This document shows positions 52,403-64,000 of a stretch of 64,000 bases of DNA, in pieces (the stretch's first letter is position 1; the number at the start of each line of letters is the position of its first letter). The DNA lies in NCBI GenBank assembly GCA_003263845.1, contig JYJN01000155.1, positions 1 through 64,000 on the forward strand. Direction: 5' to 3'. This stretch comes from Vibrio aestivus. Its GTDB lineage: Bacteria > Pseudomonadota > Gammaproteobacteria > Enterobacterales > Vibrionaceae. Position numbers and translations under genes: made by a program. Under the pieces are notes generated by a model. That model searched no databases and was not told the origin of the DNA. It saw nothing but the letters and a program-made list of their open reading frames with translations.

Positions 52403-53626
52403 ATGTTTGAACCGATGATGGAAATGTCTGACGATGCAGTAATCAAAGTCGTTGGGGTTGGTGGCGGTGGTGGTAACGCCGTTGAGCACATGGTACGTGA
52501 ATCCATCGAAGGCGTGGAATTCATCAGTGTCAATACGGATGCACAAGCTTTGCGCAAAACAAGCGTGAGCAGTGTAATCCAGATTGGTGGTGACATCACA
52601 AAAGGTCTCGGTGCGGGTGCAAACCCTCAGGTTGGACGTGATGCTGCTCTAGAAGATAGAGAAAGAATTAAAGAAGTTCTTACTGGTGCCGATATGGTAT
52701 TTATCGCAGCTGGTATGGGCGGTGGTACAGGGACAGGTGCAGCTCCAGTTATTGCTGAAGTTGCAAAGGAGCTTGGTGTTCTGACTGTTGCTGTGGTAAC
52801 CAAACCATTTAGCTTCGAAGGGAAGAAGCGTTTGGCGTTTGCTGAACAAGGGATCGAAGAGCTTTCTAAGCATGTTGACTCTTTGATTACCATTCCTAAC
52901 GAGAAGCTTCTTAAAGTGCTTGGCCGTGGCGTAACGTTACTGGAAGCATTTGCTAGCGCGAATGATGTGCTTAAGAACGCAGTACAAGGTATTGCTGAGC
53001 TAATCACACGTCCTGGTATGATCAACGTCGACTTCGCGGATGTTAGAACCGTGATGTCGGAAATGGGTCATGCAATGATGGGTAGTGGTGTGGCAAAAGG
53101 TGAAGATCGCGCTGAAGAAGCGGCAGAAACGGCAATTTCTAGCCCGTTACTTGAAGATATCGATCTTGCCGGAGCTCGAGGCGTGTTGGTTAACATCACT
53201 GCTGGTTTGGATATGCGTCTAGACGAATTCGAAACAGTGGGTAATACCGTTAAGGCATTTGCTTCAGACAATGCTACAGTTGTAATTGGTACATCGTTAG
53301 ACCCTGATATGACAGAAGAAATTCGCGTAACGGTTGTTGCGACGGGTATCGGGAACGAGAAGAAGCCAGACATTACGTTGGTTGCAGGTGGTAAAGCGAA
53401 AGTAGCCCCTGCTGCACAGCCTCAAACACAGGCTACGCAACCAGCAGCTAAAGTGGAAGAAAAGCAGGCACAGCCTTTGCAAGAGAAACCACAAGTAACT
53501 GCTCAGCCAACGGCTCCTGTGACTAAACCTGCTCCAACGGCTGGTGGTCAAGGCCAGAGTACTGCGCCAAAAGAGAAAGAAGGCTACTTGGATATTCCGG
53601 CATTCTTACGTCGTCAGGCTGATTAA
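52403..53626 (+). CDS. ftsZ: Division tubulin homologue FtsZ
   Basis: Forms the Z ring; 407 residues. The GTP-binding tubulin signature is in [20 protein letters not shown] (about 102-121); the T7 loop is [12 protein letters not shown] Gln/Pro/Ala-rich linker (about 318-385) is followed by the C-terminal peptide [14 protein letters not shown] that binds FtsA, ZipA and other partners. No frame problems. Confidence 0.98.
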   Translation: MFEPMMEMSDDAVIKVVGVGGGGGNAVEHMVRESIEGVEFISVNTDAQALRKTSVSSVIQIGGDITKGLGAGANPQVGRDAALEDRERIKEVLTGADMVFIAAGMGGGTGTGAAPVIAEVAKELGVLTVAVVTKPFSFEGKKRLAFAEQGIEELSKHVDSLITIPNEKLLKVLGRGVTLLEAFASANDVLKNAVQGIAELITRPGMINVDFADVRTVMSEMGHAMMGSGVAKGEDRAEEAAETAISSPLLEDIDLAGARGVLVNITAGLDMRLDEFETVGNTVKAFASDNATVVIGTSLDPDMTEEIRVTVVATGIGNEKKPDITLVAGGKAKVAPAAQPQTQATQPAAKVEEKQAQPLQEKPQVTAQPTAPVTKPAPTAGGQGQSTAPKEKEGYLDIPAFLRRQAD

Positions 53627-53640
53627 TAAAACGCCATAAT

Positions 53641-53668
53641 TTGACAGTGTTCAAAATTGTGGTACGAT
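53641..53668 (+). promoter_or_regulatory. Probable lpxC promoter
   Basis: TTGACA (53641-53646), 16 bp, TACGAT (53663-53668), giving a leader of about 50 nt. Confidence 0.6.
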
Positions 53669-53725
53669 TCTTGGTCGAAAATTACATCGGCCGAGTTTTG
53701 TGGCACTGATATTGAGGCATTATAG

Positions 53726-54643
53726 ATGATCAGACAACGTACTCTGAAAGAGATAGTGAAAACAACTGGTGTGGGTCTCCACTCTGGTCGTAAAGTAACA
53801 CTGACTCTTCGACCTGCTGCTGCAAACACAGGTATCGTATATCGTCGCACCGATGTAAACCCGCCTGTAGACTTTCCTGCGGATCCTGAGTCTGTACGCG
53901 ACACTATGTTGTGTACAGCGCTAGTCAACGATGAAGGTGTTCGTATCTCGACGGTAGAGCACTTGAACGCGGCATTAGCGGGTATGGGTATCGATAACAT
54001 TATTGTTGAAGTCGATGCTCCAGAAATTCCAATTATGGATGGTAGCGCAAGCCCATTCGTTTACTTGCTGCAACAAGCGGGTATCGAAACATTAAATGCA
54101 CCAAAACGATTTATTCGAATCAAGAAGCCTATACGCTTCGAAGATGGTGACAAATGGGCTGAGTTTGTTCCTTTCAATGGCTTTAGAATGGACTTCGAAA
54201 TTGAGTTCAATCACCCAGCGATTGATGGTGACGAACAGCACCTACGATTTGATTTCTCATCGCAAGGTTTTGTAAAAGAGATCTCTCGCGCTCGTACTTT
54301 CGGTTTTATGCGTGATATTGAGTACTTACAATCTCAAAATCTATGTTTAGGCGGAAGCTTTGACTGTGCAATTGTACTGGATGAATATCGCATTCTTAAC
54401 GAAGAAGGCCTTCGTTTCGAAAACGAATTCGTCACACACAAAGTACTTGACGCTATTGGTGACCTATACATGTGTGGTCATGCAATCATTGGTGAGTTCC
54501 GTGCTTTCAAATCAGGTCACGGCTTGAATAACCAACTTCTTCGCGCAGTACTTGCTGACCAAGAAGCTTGGGAATGGGCAACCTTTGAAGAAGAAGTCGG
54601 CTCTCCTGTTGCTTTTGCTGAACCTAACATGGTGTTAGCGTAA
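53726..54643 (+). CDS. lpxC: UDP-3-O-acyl-GlcNAc deacetylase (lipid A synthesis)
   Basis: Committed step of lipid A synthesis, a zinc amidase of 305 residues. Zinc ligands are in [14 protein letters not shown] (His, about 79) and [17 protein letters not shown] (His and Asp, about 238-242); the [17 protein letters not shown]-terminus is typical. The C-terminal tail (EPNMVLA) is where LpxC stability signals lie in E. coli. A terminator follows. Confidence 0.97.
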   Translation: MIRQRTLKEIVKTTGVGLHSGRKVTLTLRPAAANTGIVYRRTDVNPPVDFPADPESVRDTMLCTALVNDEGVRISTVEHLNAALAGMGIDNIIVEVDAPEIPIMDGSASPFVYLLQQAGIETLNAPKRFIRIKKPIRFEDGDKWAEFVPFNGFRMDFEIEFNHPAIDGDEQHLRFDFSSQGFVKEISRARTFGFMRDIEYLQSQNLCLGGSFDCAIVLDEYRILNEEGLRFENEFVTHKVLDAIGDLYMCGHAIIGEFRAFKSGHGLNNQLLRAVLADQEAWEWATFEEEVGSPVAFAEPNMVLA

Positions 54644-54665
54644 GACAACGTTTAGAACAGAATTT

Positions 54666-54695
54666 AAAAGGCTAGGTGAAAACCTAGCCTTTTTT
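54666..54695. terminator. Terminator of lpxC
   Basis: Twelve-base arms AAAAGGCTAGGT / ACCTAGCCTTTT with a GAAA loop and six T; it ends the dcw cluster. Confidence 0.92.
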
Positions 54696-54743
54696 GTATC
54701 TGTCATTTTTGCCCGACTCAATGTTCAGCACAGCTAGCTTGGT

Positions 54744-55205
54744 TTACTGGCTTTTATCTGCAAGTTTGGCTAATCGTTCTAAACGCGCTTTTACTTTTGG
54801 AGGTGCAGCTGTAGCGGCCATTAATAACGCCTCAGCAGCGTTATGAGATATAGGTGGCCGAGCAGGGGCACTTTGTTTATCTGCTTGGTTAGGGGTATTT
54901 CTATACAGTTCGGGATTAACCTTGAGTTCGATTGAAATCAGACGAGCGTAACCTTTGCTGCGTAACTGGTTCAGTATATTCAGTCGGTCATAGTCTAGTT
55001 TCATTTTAAGGCTGGCGTTTGCCACTTCAATGATCAGGTGACTGCCTCGTACATTCGCAACCCGACAGTGCTCCAGAGCGCTCTTAGGCAAAATTGTCTG
55101 CAAGGCGCTACCAATCTCTAAAACCTCTTTCGCATGCTCTTGGATTTGAGACAGTTTAGAGTCAGAGATAAGCTCTTTGGTGAGTGTTGGTCTATGGTCT
55201 CTCAT
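54744..55205 (-). CDS. dciA: DnaB helicase loader DciA (DUF721)
   Basis: 153 residues. The N-terminal KH-like DUF721 domain (LTKELISDSKLSQIQEHAKE, CRVANVRGSHLIIEVANASL, KLDYDRLNILNQLRSKGYA) is followed by a flexible basic C-terminus (SAPARPPISHNAAEALLMAA). DciA is the ancestral loader of the replicative helicase and has been studied in V. cholerae. The ATG at 55205 (MRDHRPTLTKEL) gives the family N-terminus; the frame stays open upstream without similarity. It occupies the lpxC-secA interval, where E. coli has secM, but on the opposite strand. Confidence 0.87.
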   Translation of the reverse strand: MRDHRPTLTKELISDSKLSQIQEHAKEVLEIGSALQTILPKSALEHCRVANVRGSHLIIEVANASLKMKLDYDRLNILNQLRSKGYARLISIELKVNPELYRNTPNQADKQSAPARPPISHNAAEALLMAATAAPPKVKARLERLAKLADKSQ

Positions 55206-55524
55206 GGCAATCAATTCAAGGGCTGACAAGATCAAGTGTAATCGATAGCACAGCGAGTAGATAGGGCTTAAAAGCGTATTCTTTGAGCAAAACATAAATA
55301 AAATTTTAGTATGCATCAAACAAATCAATTTGCTATTGGTCGTCGAGCTCAAAATTCCTTACACTAAGCCGCATTATTTCTAACTTTCACCTTGAAATCT
55401 TAGTTTGTCATCGCAATATCTGTGATACATGATTTAACTCAGTATCCTTAGTTACAAACTGGAAGAGACTGAAGGTATTTTTGATAGATCCAGTGCGGTC
55501 TAAGTAAAGAGAGATTCACAGCAA
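55206..55524. other. 319-bp divergent gap between dciA and secA
   Basis: AT-rich, with a candidate dciA promoter at 55291-55319 (minus). A weak secA-facing pair, TTGGTC (55336) and TACACT (55360), is 18 bp apart. No secM-like arrest peptide frame is visible. Confidence 0.6.
55291..55319 (-). promoter_or_regulatory. Candidate dciA promoter
   Basis: On the minus strand TTGATG (55319-55314), 17 bp, TATGTT (55296-55291): four of six matches in each box. Leader about 80 nt. Confidence 0.4.
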
Positions 55525-58254
55525 ATGATAGCTAAGCTACTGACAAAGGTATTTGGTAGTCGTAACGATAGAACGCTACGTCGCCTGCGAAAAATTGTAA
55601 AAGAGATTAATAACTACGAGCCGCAGTTTGAAGCTCTATCGGATGAAGAGCTAAAAGCGAAAACTGTCGAGTTTCGTGAGCGTCTAGAGAAAGGTGAATC
55701 ATTAGATAACCTACTACCAGAAGCATTCGCAACTGTTCGTGAAGCATCTAAGCGTGTTTACGGTATGCGTCACTTCGACGTACAGCTTATTGGTGGTATG
55801 GTTCTGAACGCAGGCCAAATCGCAGAGATGCGTACTGGTGAAGGTAAGACATTAACCGCTACCTTGCCAGCATACCTAAATGCACTTCCGGGTAAAGGTG
55901 TTCACGTTGTAACCGTGAACGATTATCTAGCTAGTCGTGATGCTGAAACTAACCGCCCACTATTCGAATTTTTAGGTATGAGTGTTGGTATCAACGTACC
56001 AAACATGCCTCCTCAAGAGAAAAAAGAAGCCTACCAAGCGGATATTCTATACGGAACAAACAACGAGTTTGGTTTTGACTACCTACGTGACAACATGGCA
56101 TTTCGTAGTGAAGACCGTGTTCAACGTGCTCGTTTCTTTGCCATCGTCGATGAAGTTGACTCGATCCTAATCGATGAAGCGCGTACTCCTCTGATCATCT
56201 CTGGCCCTGCTGAAGACAGCTCTGAGCTATACACCCGCATCAATACTCTGATCCCACACTTGAAGCGACAAGAGCAAGAGGACTCTGAAGAGTACCGTGG
56301 TGATGGCCACTACACTCTGGATGAAAAATCTAAGCAAGTTCACTTGACTGAAACGGGCCAGGAGTTTGTAGAAGAGCTGATGATTAAAAACGGCTTGATG
56401 GAAGAGGGCGACACACTTTACTCGCCAACCAACATCAGCTTGTTGCATCACGTGAATGCGGCTCTTCGAGCTCACGTTCTATTTGAGAAGAACGTGGACT
56501 ACATCGTGAATGAAGACGGTGAAGTGGTTATCGTTGACGAGCACACTGGCCGTACCATGCCGGGTCGTCGTTGGTCTGAAGGTCTTCATCAAGCGGTTGA
56601 AGCAAAAGAAGGCGTGAAGATTCAAAATGAAAACCAAACGCTAGCTTCGATTACCTTCCAGAATTTCTTCCGTTTGTACGAAAAACTGTCTGGTATGACA
56701 GGTACTGCTGATACTGAAGCGTTTGAATTCCAGTCTATTTATGGTCTTGAGACTGTTGTAATCCCAACCAACAAGCCAATGATTCGTAACGATATGCCAG
56801 ATGTGGTTTATCGTACAGAAACTGAAAAGTTCAACGCAATCATTGAAGATATCAAAGAACGTGTCGCTAAAGGTCAACCGAGCTTGGTTGGTACCGTGAC
56901 TATCGAAAAGTCAGAGCTTCTTTCAAATGCTTTGAAGAAAGCGAAGATCAAACATAACGTTCTTAACGCTAAGTTCCACGAGAAAGAAGCGGAAATTGTT
57001 GCCGAAGCGGGTACACCAGGTGCCGTTACTATCGCAACTAACATGGCCGGTCGTGGTACCGATATCGTGTTGGGCGGCAGCTGGCAGGCAAAAGTTGAAG
57101 CACTAAGTAATCCAACTCAAGAGCAGATCGACCAAATTAAAGCAGACTGGAAAGTTGTGCATGACCAAGTTCTAGAGGCGGGTGGTCTTCACATCATCGG
57201 TACTGAACGTCATGAATCTCGTCGTATCGATAACCAGCTGCGTGGTCGTTCTGGTCGTCAGGGTGATGCAGGTTCATCTCGTTTCTATCTATCGATGGAA
57301 GATTCACTACTGCGTATCTTTACTTCTGATCGTATGGCGAGCCTAATCCAAAGTGGTATGGATGAAGGTGAAGCGATCGAATCGAAAATGCTTTCACGCT
57401 CAATCGAAAAAGCACAGCGTAAAGTAGAAGGTCGCAACTTTGACATCCGTAAGCAGCTTCTTGAGTACGATGACGTTGCAAACGACCAGCGTAAAGTGGT
57501 TTATGAGTTGCGTGATGAGCTAATGAGCGTTGATGATATCAGCGACATGATTTCGCAAAACCGTGAAGACGTAATCACTTCAGTGATCGACGAATTTATT
57601 CCGCCACAATCTCTGGAAGATATGTGGGATGTGGAAGGTCTTCAAGAGCGCTTGAAGAATGACTTCGACATCGATGCTCCAGTTAAACAGTGGTTAGAAG
57701 AAGACGATAAGCTTTATGAAGAAGCGCTTCGTGAGAAAATTCTAGAAACTGCAGTGGAAGTATACAAAGCGAAAGAAGAAACGGTTGGTGAGACTGTTCT
57801 TCGCAATTTCGAAAAATCAGTGATGCTTCAGACACTAGACACGCTATGGAAAGAGCACCTAGCGGCGATGGATCACCTTCGTCAAGGTATTCACCTACGT
57901 GGTTACGCTCAGAAAAACCCGAAACAAGAGTACAAGCGTGAGTCGTTTGAACTGTTTGAAGGTCTATTAGAGTCTTTGAAATTTGATGTCATTACGATTC
58001 TTTCTAAGGTTCGCGTCCAACAGCAAGAAGAAGTTGAACGCATGGAAGCCCAGCGCCGTGCTCAAGCTGAAGAAGCTGCGCGTCGTGCACAAGCTCAACA
58101 TGCAAACGCACAGAACCCACTAGCTGAAGGCGAAGAAAGCGAGCAAGAAGCTGCGCAACCTATGGTTCGTGATGAGCGAAAAGTTGGTCGTAATGAGCCT
58201 TGCCCATGTGGCAGCGGTAAGAAGTACAAACAATGTCACGGTAAAATTGCATAG
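55525..58254 (+). CDS. secA: Preprotein translocase ATPase SecA
   Basis: Motor of the Sec export pathway, 909 residues. Nucleotide site: [20 protein letters not shown] (about 102) and the DEAD-like [24 protein letters not shown] and [15 protein letters not shown] belong to the second motor domain. A Glu/Gln/Ala-rich linker leads to the zinc-binding tail [14 protein letters not shown], which binds SecB. Intact over 2.7 kb. Confidence 0.98.
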   Translation: MIAKLLTKVFGSRNDRTLRRLRKIVKEINNYEPQFEALSDEELKAKTVEFRERLEKGESLDNLLPEAFATVREASKRVYGMRHFDVQLIGGMVLNAGQIAEMRTGEGKTLTATLPAYLNALPGKGVHVVTVNDYLASRDAETNRPLFEFLGMSVGINVPNMPPQEKKEAYQADILYGTNNEFGFDYLRDNMAFRSEDRVQRARFFAIVDEVDSILIDEARTPLIISGPAEDSSELYTRINTLIPHLKRQEQEDSEEYRGDGHYTLDEKSKQVHLTETGQEFVEELMIKNGLMEEGDTLYSPTNISLLHHVNAALRAHVLFEKNVDYIVNEDGEVVIVDEHTGRTMPGRRWSEGLHQAVEAKEGVKIQNENQTLASITFQNFFRLYEKLSGMTGTADTEAFEFQSIYGLETVVIPTNKPMIRNDMPDVVYRTETEKFNAIIEDIKERVAKGQPSLVGTVTIEKSELLSNALKKAKIKHNVLNAKFHEKEAEIVAEAGTPGAVTIATNMAGRGTDIVLGGSWQAKVEALSNPTQEQIDQIKADWKVVHDQVLEAGGLHIIGTERHESRRIDNQLRGRSGRQGDAGSSRFYLSMEDSLLRIFTSDRMASLIQSGMDEGEAIESKMLSRSIEKAQRKVEGRNFDIRKQLLEYDDVANDQRKVVYELRDELMSVDDISDMISQNREDVITSVIDEFIPPQSLEDMWDVEGLQERLKNDFDIDAPVKQWLEEDDKLYEEALREKILETAVEVYKAKEETVGETVLRNFEKSVMLQTLDTLWKEHLAAMDHLRQGIHLRGYAQKNPKQEYKRESFELFEGLLESLKFDVITILSKVRVQQQEEVERMEAQRRAQAEEAARRAQAQHANAQNPLAEGEESEQEAAQPMVRDERKVGRNEPCPCGSGKKYKQCHGKIA

Positions 58255-58275
58255 TTAGTACTGAAAGGTTTTATT

Positions 58276-58303
58276 AAAGAGTCGCTTATGCGGCTCTTTT
58301 TTT
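58276..58303 (+). terminator. Terminator of secA
   Basis: AAAGAGTCGC / GCGGCTCTTT (one G-U) around TTAT, with seven or more T. mutT starts 13 bp later, so it probably relies partly on read-through. Confidence 0.85.
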
Positions 58304-58315
58304 GAGGAGAGTTTA

Positions 58316-58720
58316 ATGAAGCGAGTTCATATTGTCGCTGGTATTATTTTTAATGCCAATAAATCAGAAATCTTTATTACCAAACGACCTGATGACAAGC
58401 ACAAAGGTGGCTATTGGGAGTTTCCGGGTGGCAAAGTTGAAGATGGGGAAAGTATTGAAGCGGCAATGTCCAGAGAGCTTCATGAAGAAATTGGCATTAC
58501 CGTAACGCAACAGTCAACTTATGATCATTTCGAGTTTGACTACACGGATAAATCCCTCACGTTTGATTTTATTGTTGTATCAGCTTTTGAAGGCGAGGCA
58601 TACGGCAAAGAAGGTCAGCAAGGCGAATGGGTTGCAATTGAAGAATTACGCCAATACACATTCCCAGAAGCAAACACACCTATTGTTGAAAGAGTTGTGA
58701 AAGAGTTCACTAAACTCTAG
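58316..58720 (+). CDS. mutT: 8-oxo-dGTP diphosphatase
   Basis: A 134-residue Nudix hydrolase that removes oxidised dGTP from the pool. It starts MKRVHIVAGIIFNANKSEIF; the Nudix box begins GGKVEDGESIEAAMSREL and ends HEEIGI. GAGGAGAG before the ATG is a good ribosome site. It follows secA, as in E. coli. Confidence 0.94.
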   Translation: MKRVHIVAGIIFNANKSEIFITKRPDDKHKGGYWEFPGGKVEDGESIEAAMSRELHEEIGITVTQQSTYDHFEFDYTDKSLTFDFIVVSAFEGEAYGKEGQQGEWVAIEELRQYTFPEANTPIVERVVKEFTKL

Positions 58721-59617
<897 letters not shown>

Positions 59618-59629
59618 TACATATTTATG

Positions 59630-59655
59630 CGCCAGACTCGTCTGGCGTTTTTTTT
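59630..59655 (+). terminator. Terminator of dapB
   Basis: Eight-base arms CGCCAGAC / GTCTGGCG, loop TC, eight T. Confidence 0.93.
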
Positions 59656-59963
59656 ATCTCGCTATATTGTGCTTCCAATTAACTTTCCCCCTTATCCTTC
59701 TATAGCTCTATTTAATTTGCTATTTATCTCTTTTAGTATGTTTTTTTGCCTTAACTGGCCAAAAGATCAATTAAACTATCTATTGTTATCGGTTGCGCGA
59801 ATTTATAAAGGCGATATGGTTGGTGATGGGTGTTCGACTGAGGTTATGGAGTGAATTTTTTTGATTTCGACCAATCAAAGGTGAGTAAACATGTTTTTTT
59901 AACCTCTTGATAAGGAAAATTGCATATAGAGCCTTAAAAGAGATAATTATTTATCATTGTTAG
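59656..59963. other. 308-bp AT-rich stretch upstream of the carA promoter
   Basis: No coding frame with a ribosome site and no recognised element. It may hold upstream activator or architectural-protein sites for carAB. Confidence 0.5.
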
Positions 59964-59992
59964 TTGACACAAGTCACAGGCATCACTAGAAT
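59964..59992 (+). promoter_or_regulatory. carAB promoter
   Basis: Consensus TTGACA (59964-59969), 17 bp, TAGAAT (59987-59992). Transcript leader about 98 nt. A CCATAAA/TTTATGG inverted repeat at 60013-60033 lies in the leader. Confidence 0.8.
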
Positions 59993-60050
59993 ACCGCCAA
60001 TTTGTCTAATTTCCATAAAAACGCTATTTATGGCGTAAAAGGAAGGTAGA

Positions 60051-60089
60051 TTTGCAAATTAAATCATTTTTAATGCATTTTTATTCTGG
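60051..60089 (+). promoter_or_regulatory. Tandem ArgR-box-like operator before carA
   Basis: Against the arginine-box core TGMATWWWWATKCA, TGCAAATTAAATCA (60053-60066) matches 12 of 14 positions and TGCATTTTTATTCT (60074-60087) matches 13 of 14. The centres are 21 bp apart, the spacing of paired 18-bp boxes separated by 3 bp in Enterobacteria. The second box touches the carA ribosome site. Matching was done by eye. Confidence 0.6.
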
Positions 60090-60097
60090 AGGTTGTC

Positions 60098-61237
60098 TTG
60101 AGTAAGTCAGCACTGCTAGTCCTAGAAGATGGGACGGTATTCCACGGTGAGTCCATTGGAGCAGATGGTTCTGCTGTTGGTGAAGTCGTTTTTAACACCT
60201 CGATGACGGGGTATCAAGAAATCCTCACTGATCCTTCCTATTCTCAACAAATCGTTACTTTAACTTACCCTCACATTGGCAATACCGGAACCAATTCCGA
60301 AGATGAAGAATCCTCTTCAATTCATGCACAAGGCCTTGTGATTCGCGATCTCCCTCTTATCGCTTCTAACTTCCGTAATGAACAGTCTCTTTCTGATTAC
60401 TTAAAGTCGCAAAACATTGTAGGTATCGCTGATATCGACACGCGTAAGCTGACTCGTATTCTTCGTGAAAAAGGTGCGCAAAACGGTTGTGTCGTTGCAG
60501 GTAACAACCTTGATGAAGCGTTAGCACTCGCTAAAGCTAAAGAGTTCCCAGGCTTGAAAGGAATGGATCTTGCGAAAGAGGTTACAACAAAAGAAGCGTA
60601 CCAATGGAAACAAGGTTCGTGGACGCTTACGGGTGGACTTCCTGAAGCGAAAGCAGATTCAGAATTGCCATACCACGTTGTTGCCTACGACTTCGGTGCA
60701 AAACGCAACATCTTGCGCATGCTTGTTGACCGCGGCTGCCGCCTAACGGTTGTTCCGGCTCAAACACCAGCTGAAGAAGTATTGGCAATGAACCCAGATG
60801 GCGTTTTCCTATCAAACGGCCCTGGCGACCCAGCTCCTTGTACTTACGCAATTGAAGCGACAAAAGTATTCCTAGAAAAAGGTCTGCCAATTTTCGGTAT
60901 CTGTCTTGGTCACCAAATCCTTGCTCTAGCATCTGGCGCTCAAACAGTGAAGATGAAGTTTGGTCACCACGGTGCAAACCACCCAGTTAAAGATCTAGAC
61001 CGCAACGTAGTAATGATCACGTCGCAGAACCACGGTTTTGCAGCAGACGAAGAGACACTACCAGAGAACCTACGCGCGACGCACAAGTCTCTATTTGATG
61101 GCACTTTGCAGGGTATCCACCGTACAGATAAGCCAGCATTTAGCTTCCAAGGTCACCCTGAAGCAAGCCCAGGTCCAGAAGACGCAGCGCCGTTATTCGA
61201 CCACTTTATTGATCTAATTAAACAGCACACAGCGTAA
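60098..61237 (+). CDS. carA: Carbamoyl-phosphate synthase, small (glutaminase) subunit
   Basis: Releases ammonia from glutamine for CarB, feeding both arginine and pyrimidine synthesis; 379 residues. The class I amidotransferase triad is seen in [15 protein letters not shown] (Cys, about 270) and [14 protein letters not shown] (His and Glu, about 353). The start is TTG at 60098 ([12 protein letters not shown]), five bases after TGGAGG; E. coli carA also starts with TTG. carB follows 16 bp later. Confidence 0.96.
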   Translation: MSKSALLVLEDGTVFHGESIGADGSAVGEVVFNTSMTGYQEILTDPSYSQQIVTLTYPHIGNTGTNSEDEESSSIHAQGLVIRDLPLIASNFRNEQSLSDYLKSQNIVGIADIDTRKLTRILREKGAQNGCVVAGNNLDEALALAKAKEFPGLKGMDLAKEVTTKEAYQWKQGSWTLTGGLPEAKADSELPYHVVAYDFGAKRNILRMLVDRGCRLTVVPAQTPAEEVLAMNPDGVFLSNGPGDPAPCTYAIEATKVFLEKGLPIFGICLGHQILALASGAQTVKMKFGHHGANHPVKDLDRNVVMITSQNHGFAADEETLPENLRATHKSLFDGTLQGIHRTDKPAFSFQGHPEASPGPEDAAPLFDHFIDLIKQHTA

Positions 61238-61253
61238 CTCGGAGTTGTAGACA

Positions 61254-64000
61254 ATGCCAAAACGTACTGACATTCAAAGTATTCTTATTCTAGGTGCTGG
61301 CCCGATTGTAATCGGTCAGGCTTGTGAGTTTGACTACTCTGGCGCGCAAGCGTGTAAAGCGCTTCGTGAAGAAGGTTACCGAGTTATTCTGGTTAACTCG
61401 AACCCTGCAACTATCATGACTGACCCTGAGATGGCCGATGCGACTTACATCGAACCAATCCAGTGGGAAGTTGTACGTAACATCATCGCTAAAGAGAAGC
61501 CAGATGCAGTGCTACCGACTATGGGTGGTCAGACTGCACTTAACTGTGCCCTTGATTTAGAAAAACACGGCGTACTTGAAGAGTTCGGCGTAGAGATGAT
61601 TGGTGCGACAGCAGACGCTATTGATAAAGCTGAAGACCGTTCACGCTTTGATAAAGCAATGAAGTCTATCGGCCTTGAGTGTCCTCGTGCCGATACTGCT
61701 AAAACTATGGAAGAAGCTTACGGCGTTCTAGATATGGTTGGCTTCCCATGTATCATCCGTCCATCATTCACGATGGGTGGTACTGGTGGTGGTATCGCTT
61801 ACAACAAAGAAGAATTTGAAGAAATCTGTCGTCGTGGTTTGGACCTATCTCCAACCAACGAGCTTCTAATCGATGAATCTCTTATCGGTTGGAAAGAGTA
61901 CGAGATGGAAGTGGTTCGTGACAAAGCGGACAACTGTATCATCGTATGTGCGATTGAAAACTTTGACCCGATGGGTATTCACACGGGTGACTCAATCACA
62001 GTTGCACCAGCACAAACGCTGACTGACAAAGAGTACCAGTTGATGCGTAACGCTTCTCTAGCGGTACTGCGTGAAATTGGTGTTGAAACAGGTGGTTCAA
62101 ACGTACAGTTTGGTATCAACCCGAAAGATGGCCGTATGGTTATCATCGAGATGAACCCTCGTGTATCTCGTTCTTCTGCACTAGCGTCTAAAGCGACTGG
62201 TTTCCCAATCGCTAAGATTGCAGCGAAACTGGCTGTGGGTTACACATTAGATGAGCTGCAAAATGACATCACTGGTGGCGCGACACCAGCATCATTCGAA
62301 CCAACAATCGACTACGTAGTAACTAAGATTCCTCGTTTTAACTTCGAGAAATTTGCAGGTGCAAACGATCGTCTAACGACACAGATGAAGTCAGTTGGTG
62401 AAGTTATGGCTATCGGCCGTAACCAGCAAGAATCGCTACAAAAAGCGCTTCGCGGCCTAGAAGTTGGCGCGACTGGCTTTGACGAAATGGTTGACCTAGA
62501 TGCGCCAGACGCACTAACAACAATTCGTCACGAACTAAAAGAAGCAGGCGCAGAGCGTATTTGGTACATCGCGGATGCATTCCGTGCGGGTATGTCAGTA
62601 GATGGCGTATTCAACCTAACGCAAATCGACCGCTGGTTCCTAGTTCAAATTGAAGAACTCGTTAATCTAGAGAATGAAGTAAAAGCGGCTGGCTTTGCAG
62701 GCTTGAATGAAAAAGTTCTTAACAAGCTTAAGCGTAAAGGTTTTGCTGATGCTCGTTTGTCTAAGATTCTAGGTGTAGCGGAAAGCGAGATTCGTCGTCT
62801 ACGTGACCAGTACGATATCCACCCAGTTTACAAGCGCGTAGATACGTGTGCGGCGGAGTTCTCATCTGATACGGCTTACATGTACTCATCTTACGATGAT
62901 GAATGTGAAGCGGCTCCAACTGACAAAGACAAGATCATGATTCTTGGTGGTGGTCCAAACCGTATCGGTCAAGGTATTGAGTTCGATTACTGTTGTGTAC
63001 ACGCAGCGCTAGCACTTCGTGAAGACGGTTACGAAACCATCATGGTTAACTGTAACCCTGAGACTGTTTCGACGGATTACGACACTTCTGACCGTCTGTA
63101 CTTCGAACCAGTAACACTGGAAGATGTATTGTCTATTGTACGTGTCGAGAAGCCAAAAGGCGTTATCGTTCAGTACGGTGGTCAAACGCCACTAAAACTG
63201 GCTCGTGCACTAGAAGCGGCGGGTGTGCCAATCATCGGTACTAGCCCTGACGCAATCGACCGTGCAGAAGACCGTGAGCGCTTCCAAGTTGCTGTTGAAC
63301 GTCTAGGCTTGCTACAGCCAGAGAACGCGACAGTAACAACAATGGAGCAAGCGGTAGAGAAATCTCGCGAAATCGGCTTCCCATTGGTTGTACGTCCTTC
63401 ATACGTTCTTGGTGGTCGTGCGATGGAAATCGTATACGATGAGCAAGATCTACGTCGTTACTTCAATGAAGCGGTAAGCGTTTCTAACGAATCTCCAGTT
63501 CTTCTTGATAGCTTCCTAGACGACGCAGTTGAAGTAGATATCGATGCTATCTGTGACGGTGAGCGTGTAGTTATCGGTGGTATCATGGAGCACATCGAAC
63601 AAGCGGGTGTTCACTCAGGTGACTCAGCATGTTCTCTTCCTGCATACACGCTAAGCCAAGAAATCCAAGACGTAATGCGCGAGCAAGTTGAAAAGCTAGC
63701 GTTCGAGTTGGGTGTTCGTGGTCTAATGAACACGCAGTTTTGCTGTTAAGAACAACCAAGTGTACTTAATCGAGGTAAACCCTCGTGCTGCTCGTACTGT
63801 ACCGTTCGTATCAAAAGCAACTGGCGCGCCAATCGCTAAGATTGCTGCACGTGTAATGGCTGGTCAATCTCTAGAGTCGCAAGGCTTTACTAAAGAGATT
63901 ATCCCACCATATTACTCAGTGAAAGAAGTTGTACTGCCGTTTAACAAATTCCCAGGTGTTGACCCACTATTAGGCCCAGAAATGCGCTCTACTGGTGAAG
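61254..64000 (+). CDS. carB: Carbamoyl-phosphate synthase, large subunit (3' end outside window; one frameshift)
   Basis: Two homologous ATP-grasp halves. First half: [55 protein letters not shown]. The second half repeats them: [36 protein letters not shown]. One surplus T in the run at 63738-63741 breaks the frame. With three T the sequence reads [20 protein letters not shown] and continues open to the window edge, where about 916 of the expected 1,070 or so residues are present. The allosteric C-domain is outside the window. Confidence 0.95.

Noticed and set aside
55206..55352. Upstream extension of dciA by 49 codons
   Set aside because: It would start within the promoter region and lacks similarity; MRDHRPT is the family-like start.
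55336..55365. secA promoter (TTGGTC-18-TACACT)
   Set aside because: Only three and four matches to the consensus boxes; too weak to list as a feature.
59627..59854. Open frame of 75 codons after dapB with a hydrophobic middle
   Set aside because: Its ATG lies at the foot of the dapB terminator hairpin, it has no ribosome site, and composition alone explains the hydrophobic residues.

Overview
This is a stretch of conserved housekeeping DNA from a Gammaproteobacterium, almost certainly a Vibrio (main chromosome). Evidence: a stand-alone gspAB pair beside cca, a petABC cytochrome bc1 operon, SspB, TolC and Lpo proteins of Vibrio type, dciA rather than a dnaC-type helicase loader, and the order tolC<>nudF-yqiB-cpdA-yqiA-parE-parC. 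There is no tRNA or rRNA gene, CRISPR array, insertion sequence, integrase or phage gene.

Layout. 1-7300: cca (edge), gspAB (type II secretion assembly), ygiM, a pit phosphate transporter with its DUF47 partner, and ygiF. 7300-10100: the least conserved part, with a 74-residue membrane protein of unknown function, a candidate 25-residue membrane peptide whose ribosome binding site can be masked by upstream RNA, a voltage-gated-type K+ channel, and a methyl-accepting chemotaxis protein with almost no periplasmic domain. 10195-23271: glnE, hldE, tolC (opposite strand), nudF, yqiB, cpdA, yqiA, parE, parC. 23369-27802: degS, degQ, zapG, zapE. 28042-33029: rplM-rpsI, petABC, sspAB. 33101-37344: dolP-diaA-yraN-lpoA on the minus strand, diverging from rsmI. 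Then rnpB and the division and cell-wall (dcw) cluster rsmH-ftsL-ftsI-murE-murF-mraY-murD-ftsW-murG-murC-ftsQ-ftsA-ftsZ-lpxC (38075-54643), with no mraZ in front and no ddl between murC and ftsQ. 54744-64000: dciA (opposite strand), secA, mutT, dapB, and carAB behind a strong promoter and a pair of ArgR-like boxes.

How the genes work together. Much of the window serves envelope growth and division: lpoA activates a peptidoglycan synthase, the mur genes and mraY make lipid II, ftsL/I/W/Q/A/Z plus zapE and zapG form or tune the divisome, hldE and lpxC make LPS, and degS, degQ and dolP guard the outer membrane. Chromosome functions (parCE, diaA, dciA) and translation (rplM, rpsI, rsmI, rsmH, rnpB) are interspersed.

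Sequence quality. Fifteen conserved genes, many of them essential (parE, parC, murE, murG, ftsI, petB, hldE and others), are broken by about 22 small indels. Each can be repaired by changing the length of a short base run, usually by one base, and repair restores a full-length family member. I read these as sequencing or assembly errors, not pseudogenes, and annotate each as one CDS with the break positions noted. I found no convincing undescribed multi-gene system. The best leads are the 7.3-8.8 kb region, the carAB control region, and the adjacency of the two genes that modify the same 16S rRNA nucleotide.
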